A stretch of 12,791 nt of DNA from an uncultured Clostridia bacterium (GTDB lineage Bacteria > Bacillota > Clostridia > TANB77 > CAG-508). Positions 8,001-12,791 of this stretch are shown here, piece after piece. Within the stretch, counting starts at the first letter, position 1; the number at the start of each line of letters is the position of its first letter. The DNA is taken from NCBI GenBank assembly GCA_947631725.1, contig CANRML010000028.1, forward strand, positions 1 to 12,791, read 5' to 3'. A program made the translations under genes and the position numbers. The notes beneath the pieces are model-generated. The model had not been told where the DNA came from. It ran no database searches and saw only the letters and a program-made list of their open reading frames with translations.

Positions 8001-9517
8001 TACAAGTTTTTGTTCCAAAAGAAGATAGTATCAAGATACAAATTCTTACACTAAAAAACACAACACCAAATAGAAAAAAATTAAAAATCTATTATTATAC
8101 AAAACCAGTTTTAGGAGAAGATGAACAAAAAATTTCAGAATATATAAACTTACAATTTGATAAAAATAGTAATACAATTTTAGCACAAAATCTATATAAT
8201 AGTGAATTTTCAAATGTGATGTATGTTTCAAGTAGTGAACAAATAAAATCATATACAGGAGATAAGAATTTCTTTCTTGGACAAGGAGGAATATCAAATC
8301 CAGATGGAATAAAAAAAGCAATTCTTAATAATGAAAATAGTTTAGGAGGTAGTAGTTGCATTGCATATGAAATTGAAGTAGAGGTAGAGAGCTTTGGAGA
8401 AAAAGAAATTACTATATTATTAGGAACAGAAGAAAATGTACTAGATAGCAAAAATAATAGCTATAAATATAGTAAAATTCAAAATTGTAAGCAAGAATTA
8501 GAACGAGTAAAAACTGATTGGAGAGGAAAATTAGAAAAACTTCAAGTATCTACTCCAATTGAATCTATAAATATATTACTAAATGGATGGGTAGTTTATC
8601 AAACAATTACAAGTAGACTAATAGCAAAAACAGGATATTATCAATCAGGTGGAGCTTTTGGCTTTAGAGATCAATTACAAGATACAATAGGATTAAAATA
8701 TATTGATCCACAATATTTAAAAAATCAAATTTTAAAACATAGCAAGCATCAATTTGAAGAAGGGGATGTTGAACATTGGTGGCATGAAGAAACTGGAAGA
8801 GGAATTAGAACTAGATTTTCAGATGATTTATTATGGCTTGTGTATGTTACTCTAGAATATATTGCCTTTACAGGCGACGAAGAAATTTTAGAAATTCAAA
8901 CACCATATTTAAAAGGTGAGATATTGCAAGAAGGAGAAGATGAAAAATATGATGAATATAGAGAGGGAGAAAAAGCAGGAACAATTTATGAACATTGTAT
9001 AAAAGCAATTGAAAAAAGCTTAGTGTTTGGAGAAAATGGATTACCAAAAATAGGCTCTGGAGACTGGAATGATGGGATGAATAAAGTCGGAAATAAAGGA
9101 AAAGGAGAAAGTGTATGGCTAGGATTTTTCTTATACAGCATTTTAAATAAATTTAATCCAATTATGCAAAAAAGAGGAGATATAGAATATGTAGAGAAAT
9201 ATGAAAAAATAAAACAGAACTTAAAGAAATCACTTAATACTAATGGATGGGATGGTAGATGGTATAAAAGAGCATATACAGATGATGGTAAGATTTTAGG
9301 AAGTATGGAAAATGAAGAATGCAGAATTGATAGTATTGCACAAAGCTGGGCAACAATTTCAGAGGCAGGAGATAATGATAAAAAATATATTTCTTTAGAA
9401 AGTTTAGAAAATCATTTAGTAGATAGAGAAAATGGTATTATAAAACTATTAGATCCACCATTTGAAAAAGGAAAATTAGAGCCTGGATATATAAAAGCAT
9501 ATCTACCACGGTGTTAG
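2009..9517 (+). CDS. ndvB: Cyclic beta-1,2-glucan synthase (GT84 / cyclisation domain / GH94), frameshifted near its 3' end
   Basis: This is the first 2502 codons of a giant membrane enzyme that makes cyclic beta-1,2-glucan from UDP-glucose. Residues 1-380 are a helical N-terminal region. Membrane segments lie near 384-403, 406-430, 774-808 and 896-931. Between them is the GT84 glucosyltransferase, with DADTD (595-599), HDLLEG (707-712) and the RLSRW motif followed by IRGDWQ (739-749). From about 954 to 1340 is a glycoamylase-like domain (VGRTSSTNIGLS, MAHHQALILL at 1316). In characterised synthases this domain closes the ring (GH189); Glu1182, Glu1224 and Glu1294 lie in conserved-looking motifs but catalytic roles are not assigned. 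Two GH94 beta-supersandwich regions begin near 1380 and 1885. The GH94 barrel carries GGAFGFRDQLQD (2214-2225) and SGDWNDGMN (2350-2358), holding the likely general acid Asp. The frame is lost after Pro2500: it continues Arg-Cys and then TAG. Skipping one base restores the motif and gives a 2669-residue protein, close to the family's usual 2700-2900. A TTG start is used. Confidence 0.9.
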   Translation: MKKNRRLKINGTLLEKEQLKKHLEKIAASHSTTQKSDKDTYPIPNLLEDYIVIKQVYQLLNNHLKQHINIHPAGEWLLDNFYIIEETVKQIQKELTKKKYKNFVGLTNGEYAGFSRVYVLASEIVAYTENKIEKENLEEYLKSYQINKTLSMDEIWSIGIMLQIAIIQNIRVICEKIANAQIQKSKAENIAKSLIENKGKINIGYRQNREDMKYSFIEYMSYILKRYGKKGIVYQNILEEIVEKLGLTVDEVIQKEHFDIAIQKVQMGNSITSLKTVQRINFLEIFEKINGVEEILKQDPTNTYPYMDYRTKEYYRNKIKEISKKTKISEIYIAKKVLEIAKTGEGKKAHIGYYLIDEGIATLYQELKYKNKIYTKPEIKVKQYISLIIILTFIFSLIMTVVIKANWIFKIIFFALFFIPCSEISIQIVQYILNKTVKPKLIPKMDYQDGIPENRATMVIIPTVIKSKEKVIELMHKLEVYYVGNQSPNIYFTLLGDCSESSKKEEPYDKEVIEEGKKQVEILNQKYKSNFPIFHFLYRKRTWNPKEQSYLGWERKRGMLNQFNEFLLGNIENPFLYNTLEGLEIPKIKYVITLDADTDLILNTAFELVGAMSHILNKPVISEKNVVVEGYGIMQPRVGINLDISLKTNFTKIFAGAGGIDSYTNAISDIYQDNFKEGIFTGKGIYDLEVFSKVLKKEIPENTVLSHDLLEGCYLRCGLVSDVLLMDGYPTKYLSFMNRLSRWIRGDWQISDWLKSDKLNLLSKYKIFDNLRRSIFDISIIIGIFATIKIKVLTLFFILPVIISQILELLNKLIFKKEGEQKLKTYTQKITGIKGILIRAILTLGCLPYKAYVELKSICQTIYRKKVTKMHLLEWTTSEEAEKQAKTDIISYYRQMIVNCILGIIIIFLCFPNNIIGLLLGTLWVITPYIMQVISKEITSKPAKDVITTEESNYLLEIAKRTWKYFESYLIPENNYLITDNYQEDRKQKIVGRTSSTNIGLSLLAVISSYDLQFISLEKAIDLLDNIIKTIEKLEKWNGHLYNWYEIKTKKPLSPRYISTVDSGNFVGYLYTTKAFLENIYEKQPDSKIQNMISYIDTAIKEADFSLLYNKEHQIFSIGYNIEENKLTDSYYDLLASEARQASFIAISKRDIPSKHWTKLSRTLTTLGRSKGLISWSGTSFEYLMPNINIPKYEGSLLDESCKFMIKSQLEYTKELQIPWGITEAAFNVKDLQGNYQYKAFGIPWLGLKRGLADEMVVATYGSVLAITDVPKKVIKNLKQLENYGMYGKYGFYESIDFTPDRMNKGNKSGLVKTYMAHHQALILLSINNLINNNILQKRFMQNPEIASTAILLQETMPETAIITKETKEKVEKPVYTDYEDYSVVTYTKLDNRLIRGNVISDDDYVIAMNQKGEGFSKYKDIYINRYKKTNDYPQGIFFAIKNIRTKNIWSSLKQTQENGYKVSFMPDKIEQEMEQDNISTKIETIISPDDVTEIRRLTLENRGLEEEVLEVNAYFEPILSRKAQDDAHPVFNNLFLVFDYDEQTNSIIIKRKKREEGENEIYLVTSLLSKDSETVGKLEYEIDKEKFSGRGNIKIPEMIQNSTPLSQKMGLVTEGMIALKRTIKLKPQDKIELNLILSVGENKELLLENIKKYKTKEAVEKAFEISKAKIEAQSRYLRIKAPQMEQYQKILSYVLFANPCKKTNLKNLPKQIYKQSELWKYGISGDLPIILVKIHNTNDIDCVKEMLKAYEFFRVKKIQVELVLIDEEKHSYQNYVREEIENLIFNLNMAYLKNVRGGIFELNKNEITKKDMELLTFVATVIIDSDKGSIKNAMNEIEEDYLDKNKMIDDEEQSPIAVEENEIDNDILKEMIDLKYNNEYGAFSSDGREYIIRINKENRLPTVWSHIMANEKFGTLVTENMGGYTWYKNSRLNRITSWANMPNYDIPSEVIYLKDMETKKAWSLGLNPMPDNNYYNVIYGFGYCIYKHKSDGLEQELQVFVPKEDSIKIQILTLKNTTPNRKKLKIYYYTKPVLGEDEQKISEYINLQFDKNSNTILAQNLYNSEFSNVMYVSSSEQIKSYTGDKNFFLGQGGISNPDGIKKAILNNENSLGGSSCIAYEIEVEVESFGEKEITILLGTEENVLDSKNNSYKYSKIQNCKQELERVKTDWRGKLEKLQVSTPIESINILLNGWVVYQTITSRLIAKTGYYQSGGAFGFRDQLQDTIGLKYIDPQYLKNQILKHSKHQFEEGDVEHWWHEETGRGIRTRFSDDLLWLVYVTLEYIAFTGDEEILEIQTPYLKGEILQEGEDEKYDEYREGEKAGTIYEHCIKAIEKSLVFGENGLPKIGSGDWNDGMNKVGNKGKGESVWLGFFLYSILNKFNPIMQKRGDIEYVEKYEKIKQNLKKSLNTNGWDGRWYKRAYTDDGKILGSMENEECRIDSIAQSWATISEAGDNDKKYISLESLENHLVDRENGIIKLLDPPFEKGKLEPGYIKAYLPRC
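9503..9517 (+). other. Single-base frameshift site in the glucan synthase gene
   Basis: In the original frame the codons are CTA CCA CGG TGT TAG. Dropping the C at about 9509 gives CTA CCA GGT GTT AGA, encoding LPGVR. That continues as ENGGQYTHAA, the conserved GH94 sequence. The lesion is therefore a +1 insertion within a known motif. It is not in a homopolymer run. Whether it is a mutation, a read or assembly error, or recoding cannot be told from sequence alone. Confidence 0.85.
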
Positions 9518-10019
9518 AGAAAATGGAGGACAATACACACATGCAGCAGTCTGGGTAATTATTGCAGAAGCATTATTAGGTTTTGGAGATAAAGCAGTTG
9601 AATTATATAAAATGATAAATCCTATTGAGCATAGTAGAACTAAAGAAATGTCAAAAAAATATAAAGTTGAACCATATGTAATACCAGCAGATATTTATGG
9701 AGCAAGTAATTTAGCAGGAAGAGGAGGCTGGACTTGGTATACAGGATCTTCTAGTTGGTATTATAAAGCTGGAATAGAATATATTTTAGGACTAAATGTA
9801 CAAAATGATATATTGACAATAAAACCTTGTATTCCAAAAGAGTGGCGCACATATAGTGTCAGATATAAATGGAAAAATACTTTATATAATATCATAGTAG
9901 AAAATCCAAATGGAAAAAATACAGGGATTTCTAAAATTACAGTTAATGATGTAGAAGTAAAAGATGTAGTTAGATTAGAAGAAAATAGTGGGGTTGTAAA
10001 TGTTGTAGTTGTAATGTAA
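9510..10019 (+). pseudogene. C-terminal 169 residues of the glucan synthase, out of frame with the main part
   Basis: The segment starts GVRENGGQYTHAAVW and continues through ADIYGASNLAGRGGWTWYTGSSSWYY to a beta-sandwich tail ending NVVVVM. This is the end of a GH94 (alpha/alpha)6 barrel plus the C-terminal domain. In GH94 phosphorylases the His in the THAA stretch (His2511 in corrected numbering) and the Thr in the WYTGSS stretch (Thr2578) are at positions known to help bind phosphate. Without this part phosphorolysis should fail. The first in-frame ATG (9612) has no ribosome binding site and begins in the middle of the fold, so independent translation is unlikely. Codon use and protein similarity are undamaged, so the break is recent or artefactual. 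Confidence 0.85.
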
Positions 10020-10021
10020 AT

Positions 10022-10050
10022 TTGAAAATTTTAAGCATATATGATAAAAT
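10022..10050 (+). promoter_or_regulatory. Candidate promoter of the small membrane protein
   Basis: TTGAAA (10022-10027) and TAAAAT (10045-10050) each match consensus at five of six positions, with a 17-nt spacer. It begins right after the glucan synthase stop codon and would give the 102-aa gene its own transcript with a leader of about 55 nt. Confidence 0.5.
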
Positions 10051-10111
10051 GTTGTAGTAACCAGCAGTAAAATATTCAAATGTCCAAAATTGGATTAGAA
10101 GGAGTATAGAC

Positions 10112-10420
10112 ATGACAAGAGAAAACACAAAAAATATCGTAGTAGTCATTGCTGGAATATTCGTAGCAATTTTTATATCAAGCAATACATTGATTAGTTT
10201 TATTTCATATAAGATAATAAAAATAGTATCAATGGTATTTGGAATATTAGCATTATATAACTATTTTGTAAAACAGCGGAAAGACAAGTACTACTGTTTT
10301 GCCAAATATATGCTAATAATTACTTTAATTGCTGATGTACTTGCTTGGGATATTTTTTCAATTATTACAGATATTGTAATGGCTATAGCTTTGTATGTTT
10401 GTTACAAAAAATATTATTAA
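10112..10420 (+). CDS. Small multi-spanning membrane protein, 102 aa, function unknown
   Basis: I do not recognise a family. The start has a good AGAAGGAG site at 10097-10104, 7 nt before the ATG. The protein is nearly all hydrophobic, with probable membrane helices at about residues 9-28, 31-50, 64-81 and 83-97. A short basic loop (KQRKDKYY) separates the second and third helices, and a basic C-terminus (YKKYY) is probably cytoplasmic. No conserved polar or catalytic residues stand out. It lies 92 bp after the glucan synthase and ends at a shared terminator. It may be transcribed alone or as the last gene of an envelope operon. Its link to glucan synthesis or export is unproven. Confidence 0.7.
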   Translation: MTRENTKNIVVVIAGIFVAIFISSNTLISFISYKIIKIVSMVFGILALYNYFVKQRKDKYYCFAKYMLIITLIADVLAWDIFSIITDIVMAIALYVCYKKYY

Positions 10421-10445
10421 AAGGACGGAAAATTCCGCCCTTTTT
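10419..10445. terminator. Bidirectional intrinsic terminator between convergent genes
   Basis: AAAAGG and CGGA pair with TCCG and CCTTTT around an AAAT loop with one A-C mismatch. A-runs and T-runs flank both sides, so it can end both the plus-strand membrane protein gene and the minus-strand deaminase gene. It overlaps the last bases of both stop codons. Confidence 0.8.
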
Positions 10446-10911
10446 AATATATTACACCATTATTATCTACATATTTTTTAAAAATAGAAAGACAATTTTC
10501 TCTGTCAAGAGGAATAGCCTTTATTAAGTCTGTATGTTTTGAGGAATCTTCTAAATACTCATATAGTAAATCATCTCTAAATCCAATATTACCTGCATCT
10601 TTTCTAGTACATCCAAAATAATATGTCTTTATATTAGACCATACAATAGCAGAAAGACACATAGGGCAAGGCTCACAAGTTGTATATAATGTACAACCAG
10701 ATAAATCATTTGTATGTAAATTTTGACAAGCATCTCGAATTGCAACAATTTCAGCATGTGCAGTAGGGTCCAGATTTTTTAGTACACGATTATTTCCTTC
10801 ACCAACAATATTTCCATTATTATCTATAATAACTGCACCAAAAGGACCACCTTGCTTTTCTTCTATACCACGCATTGCAAGAGAAGAAGCTTTTTCCATA
10901 TATTTATTCAT
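10444..10911 (-). CDS. guaD: Guanine deaminase (cytidine-deaminase fold, zinc-dependent)
   Basis: This 155-residue cytosolic enzyme converts guanine to xanthine and ammonia in purine salvage and catabolism. It aligns by eye over its whole length with Bacillus subtilis guanine deaminase (156 aa). The zinc site is His52 with the proton shuttle Glu54 (TAHAE) and Cys82/Cys85 (CEPCPMC). GGPFGAVI (21-28) forms the substrate floor. GFRDD (110-114) provides Asp113, equivalent to the Asp114 that contacts guanine in the Bacillus enzyme. The C-terminal Tyr155 matches the final Tyr that closes the partner active site in the domain-swapped dimer. These last two features separate it from tRNA adenosine deaminase TadA, which has a similar zinc motif. 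The start has a strong GGAGGTG site 5 nt upstream. No purine transporter or xanthine gene is adjacent. Confidence 0.85.
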   Translation of the reverse strand: MNKYMEKASSLAMRGIEEKQGGPFGAVIIDNNGNIVGEGNNRVLKNLDPTAHAEIVAIRDACQNLHTNDLSGCTLYTTCEPCPMCLSAIVWSNIKTYYFGCTRKDAGNIGFRDDLLYEYLEDSSKHTDLIKAIPLDRENCLSIFKKYVDNNGVIY

Positions 10912-10932
10912 GATAACACCTCCAACAAAGTT

Positions 10933-10941
10933 AGTATATCA
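10933..10941 (-). promoter_or_regulatory. Extended -10 promoter of guanine deaminase
   Basis: On the minus strand TGATATACT provides an extended -10, with TATACT five of six to consensus. The region 17 nt upstream is only T/A-rich, without a clear -35. The leader to the ATG is about 15-20 nt. Confidence 0.5.
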
Positions 10942-10970
10942 TAAAAATATTAAAAATTAAATAATCTAAC

Positions 10971-10999
10971 TTGCGTTTTTATATTTTTTTTGATAGACT
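10971..10999 (+). promoter_or_regulatory. Weak candidate promoter of the SprT-like gene
   Basis: TTGCGT (10971-10976), a 17-nt spacer and TAGACT (10994-10999). Both boxes are partial matches. No better pair is visible between the divergent deaminase promoter and the SprT-like start. Confidence 0.3.
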
Positions 11000-11020
11000 A
11001 AAAAAATAAAGGGAGAAGAA

Positions 11021-11593
11021 ATGGAAGAGCAGTTACAAAAAATATATTTTAAATGTCTACAAGAACTAAAACAAATAGGAATTGATTTCCAAGATGAAAC
11101 TAAAATTGGAACAATTGAAATAGCATTATCTAATAGAAGTCAAAAAAGATATGGAGTGTGTAAACAAGAAGACCCAGATGTAACTACAAGATATGTTGAA
11201 AAAAGAGGAAGAAAAAAAGTTATAAAATATGCAAAATACAAAAAACATAAGATAGAAATTAGCACATGGGTTATGCAGTTAAATGAAGACATTATAAAAA
11301 ATACAATAATTCACGAATTAATTCATTGTATACCAAACTGTAACAATCATGGCAATGATTTTAAACAATATGCCAGATATATTAATGATAAATTAGGTTA
11401 TAATATAAAAACAGTAGGGAATAAAAAGGATGACTATGGGAAAAGTAATATAGAATATCAAGAAAAGCTAACATATAAATATAAAATACAATGCAAAAAC
11501 TGTGGTCAAATATTTTATAGAAATAGAATTTGCAAAAATTTTATACAAAAATATAGATGTGCTATATGCAATGGAAAATTAAGTATAGAATAA
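11021..11593 (+). CDS. SprT-like zinc metalloprotein with C-terminal zinc ribbon, 190 aa
   Basis: The zincin motif HELIH (98-102) is followed by His110 in NNHGNDFK, the HExxH...HGxxF arrangement of the SprT/Spartan family. A zinc ribbon follows with Cys158-x2-Cys161 and Cys180-x2-Cys183. SprT-like proteins are putative metalloproteases. The eukaryotic member Spartan degrades DNA-protein crosslinks, while most bacterial members have no established substrate. Residues 1-95 are a helical and beta region with a very basic stretch (KKRGRKKVIKYAKYKKHK, about 59-76) that could contact nucleic acid (inference). There is no signal peptide, so it is cytoplasmic. The start has AGGGAGAAG just upstream. 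The protein is complete for the family. It does not overlap its neighbours and is probably transcribed alone. Confidence 0.85.
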   Translation: MEEQLQKIYFKCLQELKQIGIDFQDETKIGTIEIALSNRSQKRYGVCKQEDPDVTTRYVEKRGRKKVIKYAKYKKHKIEISTWVMQLNEDIIKNTIIHELIHCIPNCNNHGNDFKQYARYINDKLGYNIKTVGNKKDDYGKSNIEYQEKLTYKYKIQCKNCGQIFYRNRICKNFIQKYRCAICNGKLSIE

Positions 11594-11630
11594 ATGAAAA
11601 AGGTAATTTTTAGAACTTGAAAAAAAATAC

Positions 11631-11659
11631 TTGTATTAAATAAATAAATGTGATATAAC
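11631..11659 (+). promoter_or_regulatory. Promoter of the response regulator gene
   Basis: TTGTAT (11631-11636), a 17-nt spacer and TATAAC (11654-11659), with TGA before it making an extended -10. A second TATAAT at 11660-11665 has a poorer -35. The leader to the start codon is about 36 nt. Confidence 0.65.
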
Positions 11660-11685
11660 TATAATTGAAATAAAAATCAACCAAC

Positions 11686-11694
11686 GAAAGGCGG
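11686..11694 (+). promoter_or_regulatory. Ribosome binding site selecting a GTG start
   Basis: GAAAGGCGG ends 7 nt before the GTG at 11702. No ATG is available at suitable spacing, and the receiver domain begins a few residues later. Confidence 0.7.
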
Positions 11695-11701
11695 AATTTT
11701 T

Positions 11702-12442
11702 GTGGAAGATGTAAAAGATGTAAAAACAGTATTAATCGTAGATGATGAGCAAACAATCATAGACGTATTAAAATTTAATTTACTAAAGGAAGGATATCGT
11801 ATATTAGAGGCAAAAGATGGACAAACAGGATTAGAAATGGCTTTACAAGAAAAGCCAGATTTAATTATGTTAGATATAATGTTGCCTAAATTAGATGGAC
11901 TAACTGTATGTAAAAGAGTAAAAAACTCATGTAATATACCAATTATTATTCTAACAGCAAAAGATGCAGAAGTTGATAAAATAGTAGGACTAGAATTAGG
12001 AGCAGATGACTATATTACAAAGCCATTTAGTGTAAGAGAATTAGTTGCTAGAGTAAAAGCAAATATTAGAAAAGCTGATGCTACAATGTTAGATATGCAA
12101 AATAATTCAGTAGAAGCACAAGAACCTCAGAAAAAAAATAATAAAATTGTAGTAGGTGACCTAGAACTATACTTAGATAAATTTGAAACAAAAGTAAGAG
12201 GAGAAGTAATAGACTTAACTTTAAGAGAATTTGAAGTTTTAAAATTTTTAGCATCACAACCAGGTCAAGTAGTAACAAGAGAAACTCTTTTAGAGAAAGT
12301 ATGGGGATATGAATACTATGGAGACATTAGAACAGTAGATGTTACAGTAAGAAGAATTAGAGAGAAAATAGAAGCAGATACTTCTTCACCAGAAATTTTA
12401 ATTACAAAAAGAGGAGTAGGATATTATATCGCAGGAAAATAA
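11702..12442 (+). CDS. OmpR/PhoB-family response regulator, WalR (YycF)-like
   Basis: This 246-residue cytoplasmic DNA-binding regulator has an N-terminal receiver domain (about 9-125) with the acidic pair Asp14/Asp15, phospho-acceptor Asp58 in MLDIMLP, Thr85 and Lys107 in ITKPF. A linker (about 126-145) rich in Asn, Gln and Glu leads to a winged-helix domain (about 148-243) with LREFEVLKFLA, then the recognition-helix stretch RTVDVTVRRIREKIE and the wing GVGYYI. The stretches LTAKDAEVDKIVGLELGADDYITKPFS and VWGYEYYGDIRTVDVTVRR are very close to Bacillus WalR, which governs peptidoglycan hydrolases with kinase WalK. PhoP and ResD are related alternatives, so no symbol is given. The start is GTG. 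Unlike the usual walRK order, no kinase, yycH or yycI follows; the gene ends at its own terminator. Confidence 0.9.
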   Translation: MEDVKDVKTVLIVDDEQTIIDVLKFNLLKEGYRILEAKDGQTGLEMALQEKPDLIMLDIMLPKLDGLTVCKRVKNSCNIPIIILTAKDAEVDKIVGLELGADDYITKPFSVRELVARVKANIRKADATMLDMQNNSVEAQEPQKKNNKIVVGDLELYLDKFETKVRGEVIDLTLREFEVLKFLASQPGQVVTRETLLEKVWGYEYYGDIRTVDVTVRRIREKIEADTSSPEILITKRGVGYYIAGK

Positions 12443-12448
12443 AAAATC

Positions 12449-12481
12449 AACACAGATATTTAAAAATATCTGTGTTTTTTT
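12449..12481. terminator. Intrinsic terminator after the response regulator, probably bidirectional
   Basis: AACACAGATATTT pairs with AAATATCTGTGTT across a short A-rich loop. A T-run follows on the plus strand, and a matching run of A precedes the stem (12441-12446), so the minus-strand gene ending at 12498 can use it too. Confidence 0.9.
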
Positions 12482-12497
12482 GATTTCATTATATAAA

Positions 12498-12791
12498 TTA
12501 ATTTAAACCATATAAATTTCCATCTATAAGTAATTGAGCTCTTTTTCTTGTTTTTTCGTCAGCATTTAAAGAATTTTCTAAAAATTCAGGATGTTCTATT
12601 AAAAAGTTTTTCATAGTTTCATCTGGATTTGCATAAAAGCCATTTAACATATCTACTTGATTTTGATTTATAATTCCCATATCTAAAGCTTTATTAAATA
12701 AGCTAGAATCAACATTTACTAAAGAAAAAGCTTTTACACCTTCAGCTTCTATTTTTTCACTTCCACCTTGCATTCTATCAACAACAACACA
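12498..12791 (-). CDS. pyrE: Orotate phosphoribosyltransferase, C-terminal part (runs off the window)
   Basis: Ninety-seven residues are visible, open at the 5' side: the frame continues upstream of Met (12773) as CVVVDR. The stretch CVVVDRMQGGSEKIEAEGVK and then FSLVNV resembles the PRPP-loop strand and following helix of the orotate phosphoribosyltransferase subgroup that has VDRxEGG in place of the more common VDDVxTxG. The remaining 65 or so residues (LFNKALDMGII to NLYGLN) form a helical C-terminal extension. The enzyme joins orotate to PRPP to make orotidine 5'-phosphate in pyrimidine synthesis. The catalytic lysine/arginine loop and most of the fold lie outside the window, so another type I phosphoribosyltransferase is possible. 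Confidence 0.6.
   Translation of the reverse strand, partial: CVVVDRMQGGSEKIEAEGVKAFSLVNVDSSLFNKALDMGIINQNQVDMLNGFYANPDETMKNFLIEHPEFLENSLNADEKTRKRAQLLIDGNLYGLN

Noticed and set aside
3100..8451. Several minus-strand ORFs of 61-140 codons inside the glucan synthase gene
   Set aside because: All are hydrophobic, Ser/Leu/Ile/Phe-rich translations opposite an AT-rich coding strand, without ribosome binding sites or recognisable domains.
9612..10019. A separate 135-aa gene after the glucan synthase
   Set aside because: The ATG has no ribosome binding site, and the same frame extends upstream to 9510 with conserved GH94 sequence, so it is the displaced end of the synthase.
9998..10058. Direct repeat AAATGTTGTAGT (9998-10009 and 10047-10058)
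   Set aside because: There are only two short AT-rich copies, one inside coding sequence, with no sign of an attachment site or mobile element.
10345..10527. A 60-aa plus-strand ORF overlapping the small membrane protein and guanine deaminase
   Set aside because: It has no ribosome binding site, crosses the terminator at 10419-10445 and overlaps two well-supported genes.
10444..10911. TadA (tRNA adenosine deaminase) as the identity of the deaminase gene
   Set aside because: The zinc motif is shared, but the GFRDD aspartate, the C-terminal tyrosine and full-length similarity to Bacillus guanine deaminase fit guaD better.

Overview
The window is AT-rich throughout, roughly 70% by eye. It uses strong AGGAGG-type ribosome binding sites, TTG and GTG starts as well as ATG, and extended -10 promoters. 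With a WalR-like response regulator and a possible sporulation promoter, this suggests a low-GC Bacillota chromosome, most likely an uncharacterised Clostridia lineage. It is not a plasmid or phage region: no transposase, integrase, CRISPR array, rRNA or tRNA gene is visible.

Layout. Positions 90-236 encode a 48-residue membrane-anchored basic peptide. Next comes a transcription unit with a near-perfect housekeeping promoter (252-280) and a strong intrinsic terminator (528-561). It carries no normal gene and looks like a structured non-coding RNA of about 275 nt; raiA is one candidate class, unproven. Converging on it is a cysteine-rich 143-residue protein (560-991, minus) behind a sequence that fits the sigma-K spore mother-cell consensus. 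A 264-residue protein of unknown function with one membrane segment (1140-1934) leads into the centrepiece: an 8-kb cyclic beta-1,2-glucan synthase gene (2009-10019). This has a membrane-bound GT84 glucosyltransferase, a central glycoamylase-like cyclisation domain, two beta-sandwich domains and a GH94 phosphorylase domain. The gene is split by one extra base near 9509, inside a conserved GH94 motif, so the last 169 residues lie in another frame.

Downstream are a small multi-spanning membrane protein (10112-10420), guanine deaminase on the minus strand (10444-10911), an SprT-like zinc metalloprotein with a C-terminal zinc ribbon (11021-11593), a WalR-like OmpR-family response regulator (11702-12442) that ends at its own terminator with no kinase gene beside it, and the 3' end of a probable orotate phosphoribosyltransferase gene running off the window (12498-12791, minus).

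How the genes relate. The 264-residue protein, the glucan synthase and perhaps the small membrane protein could form a cell-envelope cluster, since all are on the plus strand and have membrane segments. The rest are separate housekeeping genes with their own promoters and shared terminators. The points most worth checking are the frameshift that selectively removes phosphorylase active-site residues, the unassigned RNA, and the sigma-K-like promoter of the cysteine-rich protein.
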